A stretch of DNA of 42,017 bases from Bacteroidales bacterium. GTDB taxonomy: Bacteria; Bacteroidota; Bacteroidia; Bacteroidales; UBA932. Of the stretch, positions 18,560 through 25,573 are shown one piece after another. The notes beneath the pieces are model-generated. The model saw only the letters and a list, made by a program, of their open reading frames with translations, made no database searches and was not told the DNA's origin. Position numbers and translations under genes: made by a program. How positions within the stretch are numbered: position 1 is the stretch's first letter; every line of letters begins with the position of its first letter. The DNA lies in contig SFMU01000027.1 of the NCBI GenBank assembly GCA_004552965.1, positions 1-42,017 of the forward strand. The letters are read 5' to 3'.

Positions 18560-19804
18560 TCACTCGGTTATCGCACCGGCGACTATGTTGGCGATCCTGG
18601 CCCTCAGCCTGCCCACGCTGCCCTTGTCGGTCGGATGTACCCTGTGGGCAAGGATGATGACTGCAAGGTCGTTGTCCAGGTCCATCACGATCGATGGCCC
18701 GGTGTAGCCGGTGTGCATGAAAGAATTGTCCCTGCTGAGGAGGTCTCCCTTGAGTCCGGAGTGGGAACTGCTGCAGTCCCAGCCGAGAGCCCTTCCGACA
18801 GCAGGATCGTTTTCTTCCGGAACCGTGAACATCATCCTTACTGTCGCCGGAGACAGGATCCTTTTTCCGTCGACAGCACCCCCGTTCAGAAGGCAGGCAG
18901 CGATTCTGCACAGGTCTTCCGCATTGGAGAAGACACCCGCATTGCCGGAATTGCCGCTGTTCAGAACTCTTGCGATCGGGTCATGCACGGCAGCAACCAG
19001 CGGGAGACCGTCTTCCTGGACTTCGGTCGGGGCGCAACACTCCGCGAGGAGGCCGGCCTGTCCGCAGGAAGGTTTCCCGTCGAGAGGGAAGTAGCAGGTG
19101 TGCGTCAGGGCGAGAGCATCGAATATGTTCTCCTGGGCATAGTCGCACAGCCTTTCGCCCGTGACGTTCTGCAGGATGTTCTGCAGGGTGACGAAATTCA
19201 GACAGCTGTACATGAAATCCGTACCCGGACGGAAATTCCTCCCCGCTTCTGTCGCGATGACTCTCATCAGGGAATCCGGGCAGTTCCCGCCGAACCGCTC
19301 TGTCATATTCTTTACTGAAAGGTAAGGATCTATTCCCGAAGAATGGGTGAGAAGGTCCCTGACCGTGATTTCCACCTTTTCGCCTGTCTGCGGATCGGTC
19401 CACGGCTTGAAATCCGGGATGTAGAGGGACACATTGTCCGTCAGCCTGACCTTGCCCTGCTCGACCAGCTGCATGAAGGAAAGGGTGGTCCCCACGCATT
19501 TGCTGCACGATGCCAGGTCGAACATCGTTTCTGTGGTCATCGGTTCGGTCTGCGGGACCACGGACCTGTTGCCGTAGGCTTCCAGCCAGGCGATCTTCCC
19601 GTGTCTCACAACGGCAAGAACCCCTCCCGGGATGGTTCCGTCTGCAATGGCTTCCTCCATGGCCCTGCCGGCCAGCTCAAGCCTCGAGGAACTCAGTCCC
19701 ACTGACTCCGGAGCCACTTTTTCAAGGTTTCCCGACCTGACATTCTGAATGGCACATCCGGCGATCAGGAATATGCCGGCAAGAGCCGTGGCGACGCGTT
19801 TCAT
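18560..19804 (-). CDS. Serine hydrolase of the beta-lactamase/EstB family, lipoprotein
   Basis: This 414-residue lipoprotein has the class C beta-lactamase/penicillin-binding fold. The signal ends with a lipobox Leu-Ile-Ala-Gly-Cys (Cys17). The nucleophile motif SxxK is Ser99-Cys-Ser-Lys102 in DLASCSKCVG. The Tyr motif appears as YSCLNF near residue 200, where YSN is commonest, and the third motif is HTGYTG in the last quarter. Members act as esterases, D-amino peptidases or peptidoglycan hydrolases, and beta-lactam resistance should not be assumed. It is convergent with dnaE with a 25-base gap and lies just downstream of the EEP-family gene on the same strand, 33 bases away, so the two probably form an operon. 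Confidence 0.88.
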   Translation of the reverse strand: MKRVATALAGIFLIAGCAIQNVRSGNLEKVAPESVGLSSSRLELAGRAMEEAIADGTIPGGVLAVVRHGKIAWLEAYGNRSVVPQTEPMTTETMFDLASCSKCVGTTLSFMQLVEQGKVRLTDNVSLYIPDFKPWTDPQTGEKVEITVRDLLTHSSGIDPYLSVKNMTERFGGNCPDSLMRVIATEAGRNFRPGTDFMYSCLNFVTLQNILQNVTGERLCDYAQENIFDALALTHTCYFPLDGKPSCGQAGLLAECCAPTEVQEDGLPLVAAVHDPIARVLNSGNSGNAGVFSNAEDLCRIAACLLNGGAVDGKRILSPATVRMMFTVPEENDPAVGRALGWDCSSSHSGLKGDLLSRDNSFMHTGYTGPSIVMDLDNDLAVIILAHRVHPTDKGSVGRLRARIANIVAGAITE

Positions 19805-19837
19805 GTTATGTTCGGAATACTTCGTTTGAATCCGGTA

Positions 19838-20680
19838 CTAGAAGATCAGAATGGCCGACACCGGGTAGTGATCCGAGATGAAAGTCCTCTTGTTGTAAGG
19901 CTTGTCGATTGTCTGGTACTCGGCGCAACTGCTGAAACCGCTGTAGAAGATGTGGTCTATGATGGACTCCCTGTCCTTGCCCCAACCGTTGTAGGTGTTG
20001 TGCCTGTCCGTCTTGAATGCCACTTCGCGGGTGTTCTTCATGATCTTCTTGAGATCGTCGAATTCCGGTCTGGTGGTGTCCATGTTGAAGTCGCCGGTGA
20101 GCACCATCGGGTAGCCCTTCGGATTCATCCTGCCGATGTAGTCGACAATCAGGGCGAGGCCGTTCTTCCTTGCCTCCCAGCCCACATGGTCCAGATGGGT
20201 GTTGACATAGAAGAATTTCCTTCCGGTCTTCTTGTCCTTCATCAGCGCCCATGTGGCCGTACGCTTGCAGGCGGCATCCCAGCCCAGGGATGGCTCGTCC
20301 GGGGTCTCGGAAAGCCAGAATGTCCCCCACTTGAGCATCGAGATGGTCTTCTTGTTCCAGAAGATGGCCATGATCTCGCCGTTTTTCTTTCCGTCATCGC
20401 GGGGAACACCGACCCCCTTGTAATCCACAAGAATCTCGTCCATGTACTTGAACTGGTCCGGAAGGGCTTCCTGGAGCCCGAAGATGTCCGGCTTCTGGTC
20501 GTCGATCATCATTGCCGATGCAGGATACCTGTACTGCCAGGAATTGGTCCCGTCATTGGCGCTGCCCATTCTGATGTTGTAGGAGATGACCTTCAGGCCA
20601 CTGTCCTTGTCTTTCCTGGCCAGCAGGTCTGCCGGCATGACTGTCAAAGCCGCAAGGAGGAGGATAATGTACTTTTTCAT
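19838..20680 (-). CDS. Secreted endonuclease/exonuclease/phosphatase-family hydrolase
   Basis: This 280-residue exported protein has the EEP fold shared by DNase I, exonuclease III and sphingomyelin/inositol phosphodiesterases. A signal peptide (MKKYIILLLAALTVMPADLLA) precedes the domain. Conserved elements are SYNIRMGS at the first strand, GLQEAL with the metal-binding Glu, VNTHLDHVG with the catalytic His, LTGDFNMD with the Asp-Asn pair, and SDHYPV near the C-terminus with the Asp-His pair. I chose the ATG at 20680, which opens directly with the signal peptide; the open frame continues upstream to 21106 but runs antisense to the next gene. A minus-strand promoter at 20757-20787 supports this start. 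The substrate could be nucleic acid or a phospholipid head group. Confidence 0.9.
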   Translation of the reverse strand: MKKYIILLLAALTVMPADLLARKDKDSGLKVISYNIRMGSANDGTNSWQYRYPASAMMIDDQKPDIFGLQEALPDQFKYMDEILVDYKGVGVPRDDGKKNGEIMAIFWNKKTISMLKWGTFWLSETPDEPSLGWDAACKRTATWALMKDKKTGRKFFYVNTHLDHVGWEARKNGLALIVDYIGRMNPKGYPMVLTGDFNMDTTRPEFDDLKKIMKNTREVAFKTDRHNTYNGWGKDRESIIDHIFYSGFSSCAEYQTIDKPYNKRTFISDHYPVSAILIF

Positions 20681-20756
20681 ATTTTTGAACAAAGAATATT
20701 CAGGCTTCGGGTTAACATATTCACAGGCTGACAATCGCTGTCTGAACCCTGGAACA

Positions 20757-20787
20757 CAAAAATAGAAATTCGTTCCCTTGGAAGCAA
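20757..20787 (-). promoter_or_regulatory. Promoter of the EEP-family gene (TTG, 20 bases, TATTTTTG)
   Basis: On the minus strand TTG (20787-20785) is followed after 20 bases by TATTTTTG (20764-20757), a good Bacteroidota promoter. It predicts a leader of about 70 bases for the gene that starts at 20680, and it would also drive the downstream serine hydrolase. Confidence 0.65.
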
Positions 20788-20803
20788 ATAATGTTTTTTG
20801 TGC

Positions 20804-20811
20804 TATTTTTG
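20804..20811 (+). promoter_or_regulatory. Candidate -7 box of the ThiL-like gene
   Basis: TATTTTTG at 20804-20811 matches the -7 consensus and lies 52 bases before the ATG at 20864. A TTG at 20778-20780 is 23 bases upstream, longer than the usual spacing. It stands back to back with the minus-strand promoter. Confidence 0.45.
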
Positions 20812-20863
20812 TCCCCGTAACAACTCTCCGGAAATTATTCCGCAGAACCAGAATCCGATAGAC

Positions 20864-21880
20864 ATGAAAGAAGAAACATTCAGTGAATATGGGAAAACCG
20901 AAGCCATCAGGCTCCTTTTCGAAGGCAGCGGCTTCAGCTTCAATGACATGATCTCTTTCTCTCCGGCAGCGGGGAGCATCGTCCACAATGCCTCGAGGAT
21001 CTTCATCGAAGGGATGGATTTCGACCTTACATATTTCCCCCTGAAGCATCTGGGCTACAAGTGCGTCGTCGCCGCCACCGGCGAACTGTACGCTTCCCTT
21101 GCCCATCCCAGACTCCTGTCGCTCCGTCTAGGGGTGTCGGCCAAACTGGATTTCGGCCAGGTAAGGGAAATCTGGAGCGGAGCTACATCGGCAGCCAGGC
21201 TTCACGGCTATTCCTCGGTCGATCTTGACCTGGTGCCCTCTCCCAACGGGCTCACGATCAGCGTCGGGGCGACAGGGGAGGAGCTCAAGCTGACTCATGG
21301 CAGGAGGATGGCGGCCCGCAGCATGGACCTTGTCTGCGTCTCCGGGAGCCTTGGCGCAGCCTATCTGGGGCAGCAGATCCTGGAAAGGGAGAAGCGCAGT
21401 TTCCAGAAGACCCGCGACAACAGCTACCAGCCGGACCTGGAAAGGTACCGGATGCTTGTCGGCAGCTATCTCAAGCCGGAGCTGGGCGCGTCCACGCTTG
21501 CGCATCTCGAGGATTCGGGAATATACCCGTCCTGCGGCTACCTTGTCTCCCACGGCCTTTCGGATGCCCTCAAGAGAATCGTGAGGGACACAGGTCTGGG
21601 CGTGAAAGTCTATGCCGACAAGATTCCGTTCGAGGGCAACAGTTTCGCCTCGGGAAGGGAGATGGACATAGACCCCGTTTCGGCCGCGATGAACGGAGGA
21701 GACGACTACCGCCTCCTTTTCGTGGTCCCGATTCTGTCGGCCGACAAGTTCCGAAGGGATTTCCAGACCTTCGATGTCATCGGACATCTCGCCCGTCCGG
21801 AAGTCGGAGCCGTGCTGGTTACTCCGGACGGGGTCGAACTGCCCGTGAAGGCCCAGGGCTGGAAGGAAGATGAAGACTGA
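20864..21880 (+). CDS. ThiL-like (thiamine-monophosphate kinase fold) protein lacking metal-binding acidic residues
   Basis: This 338-residue protein aligns by eye along its whole length with Bacteroidales thiamine-monophosphate kinase (AIR-synthase-like fold). Shared landmarks include EGMDFDLTYFPLKHLGYK, LVCVSGSLGAAYLG with LEREK, YLKPELG, and NGGDDYRLLF near the C-terminus. The acidic motifs that hold magnesium and ATP in ThiL are missing. The N-terminal GDDAAV is not recognisable (FSPAAGSIV stands there), VNxSDI reads VAATGE, the GGDT region reads VDLDLV, and MDISDGL reads YLVSHGL. The frame is intact and codon use is normal, so this is not a decaying pseudogene. I infer a catalytically dead or repurposed homologue. 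The ATG at 20864 is preferred over an in-frame ATG at 20798, which lies upstream of the -7 box. Confidence 0.8.
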   Translation: MKEETFSEYGKTEAIRLLFEGSGFSFNDMISFSPAAGSIVHNASRIFIEGMDFDLTYFPLKHLGYKCVVAATGELYASLAHPRLLSLRLGVSAKLDFGQVREIWSGATSAARLHGYSSVDLDLVPSPNGLTISVGATGEELKLTHGRRMAARSMDLVCVSGSLGAAYLGQQILEREKRSFQKTRDNSYQPDLERYRMLVGSYLKPELGASTLAHLEDSGIYPSCGYLVSHGLSDALKRIVRDTGLGVKVYADKIPFEGNSFASGREMDIDPVSAAMNGGDDYRLLFVVPILSADKFRRDFQTFDVIGHLARPEVGAVLVTPDGVELPVKAQGWKEDED

Positions 21881-21888
21881 CCCTTCCG

Positions 21889-24333
21889 TCAGTCGTTGTT
21901 CAGCTGCACGATGTCGACCCTGGCCCTTTGGGAATCGCCGATGAGCCACTCTGAATAGTAGTCGGCCATCCTCCAGAAGAAATATTCATTCATGTCACCG
22001 AAGCCATGTCTCTGGCCCGGCAGGATCAGCATGTCGAAACGCTTGTTCGCCCGGATGAGGGCATCCACGACCCTGATGGTGTTGGCCGGGTGCACATTGT
22101 CGTCGATGTCGCCGTGGACCAGCATCAGATGGCCCTTGAGATTGGAGGCGATTTCCGGATTCGTCTGGATCTGGTAGACGAAGGACGTGTCCGCCCCGTT
22201 GACCTTCTCCAGCACTCCGTGGTGCTGCTCGCTCCACCATCTGTTGTAGATGCTGTTGTCGTGGTTCCCGGCGCATGAGACTGCAACCTTGAAGAAATCC
22301 GGATATTTGAGGATGGCAGCAGTGCTCATGAAACCGCCGCCGGAGTGGCCGTGGATGCCCACCCTCTCCGGGTCGATGAACGGATGTCTGGACGCAAGCT
22401 GCTGTATGGCATATTTCTGATCCTCGAGACCATAGTCGCGGAGATTGCCGTAGCCGTAGTTGTGGTACCACTTCGAACGGTTCGGATGGCCGCCGCGGTT
22501 GCCCACGGTGATGACAATCATCCCCAGCTGGGCGAGCCTGTCGGTGCGGGTGAAGTTCTTGCTCCAGGAGATGTTGTTGGCCTCCACCTGTGGACCCGGA
22601 TAGACATAGTCGCAGATCGGATAGACCTTTGTCGAGTCGAAGTCATAGGGTTTGTACATCGCTCCGTAGAGGTCGGTCACTCCGTCTGCCGCCTTGACCT
22701 TGAATCTTTCGGGGAATCTGTAGCCGGCTTCCAGCAGCAGGCTCAGGTCGGCGGTCTCGAGATCCAGAATCCTCTTCCCGGACGCGGAGAACAGAGCCAC
22801 TGCCGGGGTGCAGTCTACCCTTGAATAGTTTGCCACGAAGAACCGTGCATCATCGCTGCTGGTCGAAAGCACGTCCATGTCGTCCATGTCCAGCCTGACC
22901 ATCGGCCCTCCCTGCAGGGACACCCTGAAGGTGTGCATCTGGTAAGGATTCTCGTCCTTCTCAACTCCGCAGGCGCTGACCAGGGCATAGCCCTCCTTCT
23001 CGTTCACCCCGAGAACATCCTCCACATGGAAAGCCCCTTCGGTCAGGTTGCGGATCAGGGTGCCGTCGCTGCCATAGAGGTACAGGTTGGCCCATCCGTT
23101 GCGTTCGGACCAGTGGATGAGTTTCCTGCCGCCGTCGATGAATTCGGGATTGCGGTACTCGACGTATGTCCTTTCCCTTTCCGAGATGATGGTTCTGGTC
23201 GAGTCGGAGCCGATGTCCACACGGCACAGGTCCAGCCTCTTGAGATCCCTGCTCTGGCGTACGAGGTAGAAACCCTTGCTGTCACCCAGCCATCTGTCTG
23301 TCCTGTAGTCGAGGTATCTGTCAGCGGCAGTGGACTTTGCGCTCAGCAGAGAGAGCTCCTGGTCCTTGAAGGCTTCAGTCATGACATATTCGGCGGAAGC
23401 CCCGTCTGCAGCCTCGTTGAGATTGAATATGTAGAGGTATCCCTTCGGCCCAGGTTCGCCCGGCATCTGGTACTTGTAGGTCTCGAGTTTCGGACGCTTC
23501 CCGCCGACCGAATTGATCACCCAGAGTTCCTCAAGCTTCCTTGTGTCCCATTTCATCGTGGCGAAATGCTTCGAGTCCGGCGACCAGACAAGTTCTCCCG
23601 GAGAGTGGCGTCTGGTACTGTCGGCTTCGGTGTCTCCCTTGTAGTTGCCGTAGCCATAGCCGAAATCCCGGATGCCGTCCTTCGTCAGCCTGTGCTCGAC
23701 AATCGTAGAGTCCTTCTCGTCCTTCGCCGCCTTCCTCAGGCTCGTGGAGTCCATCAGCCAGAGATTCGAGCCTTTGGCATAGACTCCCACCGTGCCGTCA
23801 GGGGAGACGCTTGCCCAGGAAGGGTATTTCGGCTCTTCCTTCGCAACAGTGTCGAGCTGTCCCGTGGTGATGTCATATTTGAAATATGTCGTGTCGCGGT
23901 CGTTCTTCAGCCCGGAGACGACATTGAAAGTGAAATACCTGTCATCCTTCAGGCGGAGCTTGCCGAGCTTCAGGTGCTGGGCATCGAAAGGGTAGCGGAC
24001 TGCTTCTGTGACCTGCATCGCCAGTTTCTCCATGTCGAAGAGTTCCGTCCTGGTGCCCTTCTCCGGGTCGATCATGTAATACTTCGTCCCCCTGGAGTCT
24101 TTCCATTCGTACCAGAAACGGTCGGAGTCCCTGAACCAGTTCGGGACTATTCTTGTCGAGAAGACCATCTGTCCGACTTTCTTTGCAGAGAAGCGTTCGG
24201 CAAGGGCATAATTGGCGCGGACAGCTTTGTCCGTACTTTCCGGGCAGCCTTCCTGGGCTCTGGCTGTCGTGGCGGCAGCGCAGACAAGCAGGGCGGCGTT
24301 TGCGGCGAAGAAGTGTCTGATGAGAGTTTTCAT
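21889..24333 (-). CDS. Secreted S9-family peptidase (dipeptidyl peptidase IV-like)
   Basis: This 814-residue exported serine peptidase has the DPP-IV plan. A signal peptide (MKTLIRHFFAANAALLVCAAATTARA) leads into an N-terminal eight-bladed-propeller-type domain of about 30-540. A C-terminal alpha/beta hydrolase domain follows, with Ser664 in GHSGGG, the Asp in GDIDDNVH and the His in GQRHGF, all in the right order. It should cleave dipeptides or short oligopeptides in the periplasm, a common nutrient route in Bacteroidales that use proteins. I chose the ATG at 24333 because it opens with the signal peptide; it lies inside GAATATG. The upstream methionine 12 codons earlier has no such support. 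It ends nine bases after the convergent ThiL-like gene. Confidence 0.92.
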   Translation of the reverse strand: MKTLIRHFFAANAALLVCAAATTARAQEGCPESTDKAVRANYALAERFSAKKVGQMVFSTRIVPNWFRDSDRFWYEWKDSRGTKYYMIDPEKGTRTELFDMEKLAMQVTEAVRYPFDAQHLKLGKLRLKDDRYFTFNVVSGLKNDRDTTYFKYDITTGQLDTVAKEEPKYPSWASVSPDGTVGVYAKGSNLWLMDSTSLRKAAKDEKDSTIVEHRLTKDGIRDFGYGYGNYKGDTEADSTRRHSPGELVWSPDSKHFATMKWDTRKLEELWVINSVGGKRPKLETYKYQMPGEPGPKGYLYIFNLNEAADGASAEYVMTEAFKDQELSLLSAKSTAADRYLDYRTDRWLGDSKGFYLVRQSRDLKRLDLCRVDIGSDSTRTIISERERTYVEYRNPEFIDGGRKLIHWSERNGWANLYLYGSDGTLIRNLTEGAFHVEDVLGVNEKEGYALVSACGVEKDENPYQMHTFRVSLQGGPMVRLDMDDMDVLSTSSDDARFFVANYSRVDCTPAVALFSASGKRILDLETADLSLLLEAGYRFPERFKVKAADGVTDLYGAMYKPYDFDSTKVYPICDYVYPGPQVEANNISWSKNFTRTDRLAQLGMIVITVGNRGGHPNRSKWYHNYGYGNLRDYGLEDQKYAIQQLASRHPFIDPERVGIHGHSGGGFMSTAAILKYPDFFKVAVSCAGNHDNSIYNRWWSEQHHGVLEKVNGADTSFVYQIQTNPEIASNLKGHLMLVHGDIDDNVHPANTIRVVDALIRANKRFDMLILPGQRHGFGDMNEYFFWRMADYYSEWLIGDSQRARVDIVQLNND

Positions 24334-24589
24334 ATTCAGTGATGATTGTTTTCCACTCAGGTTCCGCAAGGTCCGGGAAGGCTGTCACCGTGAGTCTTGT
24401 CAGGCATGCAAGACCTTGTCCCGCCGCACATTGCTCATCTGCGCCATAGCTATCCCGGAGCTTGAATATGTGGAATCTCCTCTGCAAAAATATGAAAAAC
24501 TCCTTGAAAGGTAACTCCGTCCGCGGACTTTCCTGCCGTGCGTGCCGCCTTCCCGCCTTTGCGAGAAAAAGGTTTTGGGTCTTATTTTA
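24334..24589. other. Intergenic region between S9 peptidase and str operon
   Basis: This stretch holds no convincing gene. A minus-strand -7 box, TATTTTTG at 24492-24485, could serve the S9 peptidase with a leader of about 145 bases. Two GAATATG/CATATTC motif copies are present. A 63-residue open frame on the plus strand crosses the str promoter and is not credible as a protein. Confidence 0.5.
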
Positions 24590-24619
24590 TTGTAAATTAA
24601 AGAATTATTCGTATATTTG
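24590..24619 (+). promoter_or_regulatory. str operon promoter (TTG, 19 bases, TATATTTG)
   Basis: TTG at 24590-24592, an exact 19-base spacer and TATATTTG at 24612-24619 make the best Bacteroidota promoter in the window. The surrounding AT-rich tract contrasts with the GC-rich flanks. It predicts a leader of about 45 bases before rpsL. Confidence 0.85.
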
Positions 24620-24622
24620 CAG

Positions 24623-24640
24623 TCCCAAAAATTTTTGGGA
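24623..24640. repeat. Perfect 18-base palindrome at the str transcription start
   Basis: TCCCAAAAATTTTTGGGA is a perfect palindrome beginning four bases after the -7 box, so it covers the predicted start of transcription. It could be an operator, or a hairpin at the very 5' end of the mRNA that affects its stability or autoregulation. Confidence 0.75.
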
Positions 24641-24670
24641 AGAACATAAATAACAGAGTTACAAACATTT

Positions 24671-25051
24671 ATGCCTACAATTCAACAGTTAGTTCGCAAA
24701 GGACGTGAGAGCATCGTTGCTCAGAGCAAGTCTCGCGCGCTGGATGCATGTCCTCAGAAGAGGGGCGTTTGTCTTCGTGTCTACACGACTACTCCTAAGA
24801 AGCCTAACTCAGCGATGAGAAAGGTTGCCAGGGTACGCCTTACCAACTCCAAAGAGGTCAATGCTTACATTCCGGGAGAGGGCCACAACCTTCAGGAGCA
24901 CTCAATCGTGCTCGTACGTGGAGGTCGTGTAAAGGACCTTCCTGGTGTACGTTACCACATCCTTAGAGGAGCTTTGGACACCGCAGGCGTTGAGGGAAGG
25001 ACCCAGTCCCGTTCTCTCTACGGCGCCAAGAGGCCGAAGAAATCTAAGTAG
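24671..25051 (+). CDS. rpsL: 30S ribosomal protein S12
   Basis: This 126-residue S12 sits at the decoding centre of the 30S subunit. Family hallmarks are PTIQQLVRKGR at the N-terminus, TTPKKPNSAMRKVARVRL around residues 40-56 (the streptomycin-sensitivity loop, with the usual lysine), and PGVRYHILRGALDTAGV in the last third. It is the first gene of the str operon, directly after the strong promoter. Codon use shifts here towards highly expressed genes. Confidence 0.99.
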   Translation: MPTIQQLVRKGRESIVAQSKSRALDACPQKRGVCLRVYTTTPKKPNSAMRKVARVRLTNSKEVNAYIPGEGHNLQEHSIVLVRGGRVKDLPGVRYHILRGALDTAGVEGRTQSRSLYGAKRPKKSK

Positions 25052-25084
25052 TCCGGTTTTATTCACCTTTAATTTTTACTCAAA

Positions 25085-25561
25085 ATGAGAAAATCGAAGC
25101 CTAAAAAGAGGATTCTACTTCCTGATCCTAAGTTCCACGACATTGAGGTGACTCGTTTCGTGAACAATCTTATGTTGCAGGGGAAGAAGAGTATCGCGTA
25201 TTCAATTTTTTACGATGCCATTGACATGGTAGGCGAGAAGATGAAGGATTCTGACAAGGCTCCTCTGGATATCTGGAGGAAGGCACTCGAAAACGTAACC
25301 CCTCAGATCGAGGTCAAGTCACGTCGTGTAGGTGGTGCAAACTTCCAGGTGCCTACAGAGTTGCGTCCGGAGAGGAAAGTTTCCCTCTCGATGAAGAACC
25401 TCATCGGTTACGCCCGCAAGCGTTCCGGCCACTCCATGGCAGAAAAACTTTGTGCAGAGATCGTTGCTGCCTACAACAACGAAGGCGGTGCATTCAAGAG
25501 AAAGGAAGATATGCACAAGATGGCTGAGGCAAACAAGGCCTTTGCTCATTTCCGCTTCTAA
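25085..25561 (+). CDS. rpsG: 30S ribosomal protein S7
   Basis: This 158-residue S7 organises the 3' domain of 16S rRNA and lines the E site. Recognised by the basic N-terminus with PDPKFHD, the central segment GGANFQVPTELRPERK, and the C-terminal GGAFKRKEDMHKMAEANKAFAHFR. Length is normal. It follows rpsL by 33 bases and precedes fusA by 12. S7 often represses its own operon by binding mRNA; no such site can be judged here. Confidence 0.99.
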   Translation: MRKSKPKKRILLPDPKFHDIEVTRFVNNLMLQGKKSIAYSIFYDAIDMVGEKMKDSDKAPLDIWRKALENVTPQIEVKSRRVGGANFQVPTELRPERKVSLSMKNLIGYARKRSGHSMAEKLCAEIVAAYNNEGGAFKRKEDMHKMAEANKAFAHFRF

Positions 25562-25573
25562 TCTTTTTTCGCA

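Noticed and set aside
18560..19804. Antibiotic-resistance beta-lactamase
   Set aside because: The SxxK and HTG motifs fit the wide class C/EstB family, and the Tyr motif and lipoprotein anchor give no support for a true resistance enzyme.
22933..24342. 469-codon plus-strand frame opposite the S9 peptidase
   Set aside because: Antisense shadow; the peptidase frame is complete with catalytic triad and signal peptide.
24462..24653. 63-codon frame before rpsL
   Set aside because: It covers the str promoter and palindrome and has no sensible composition.
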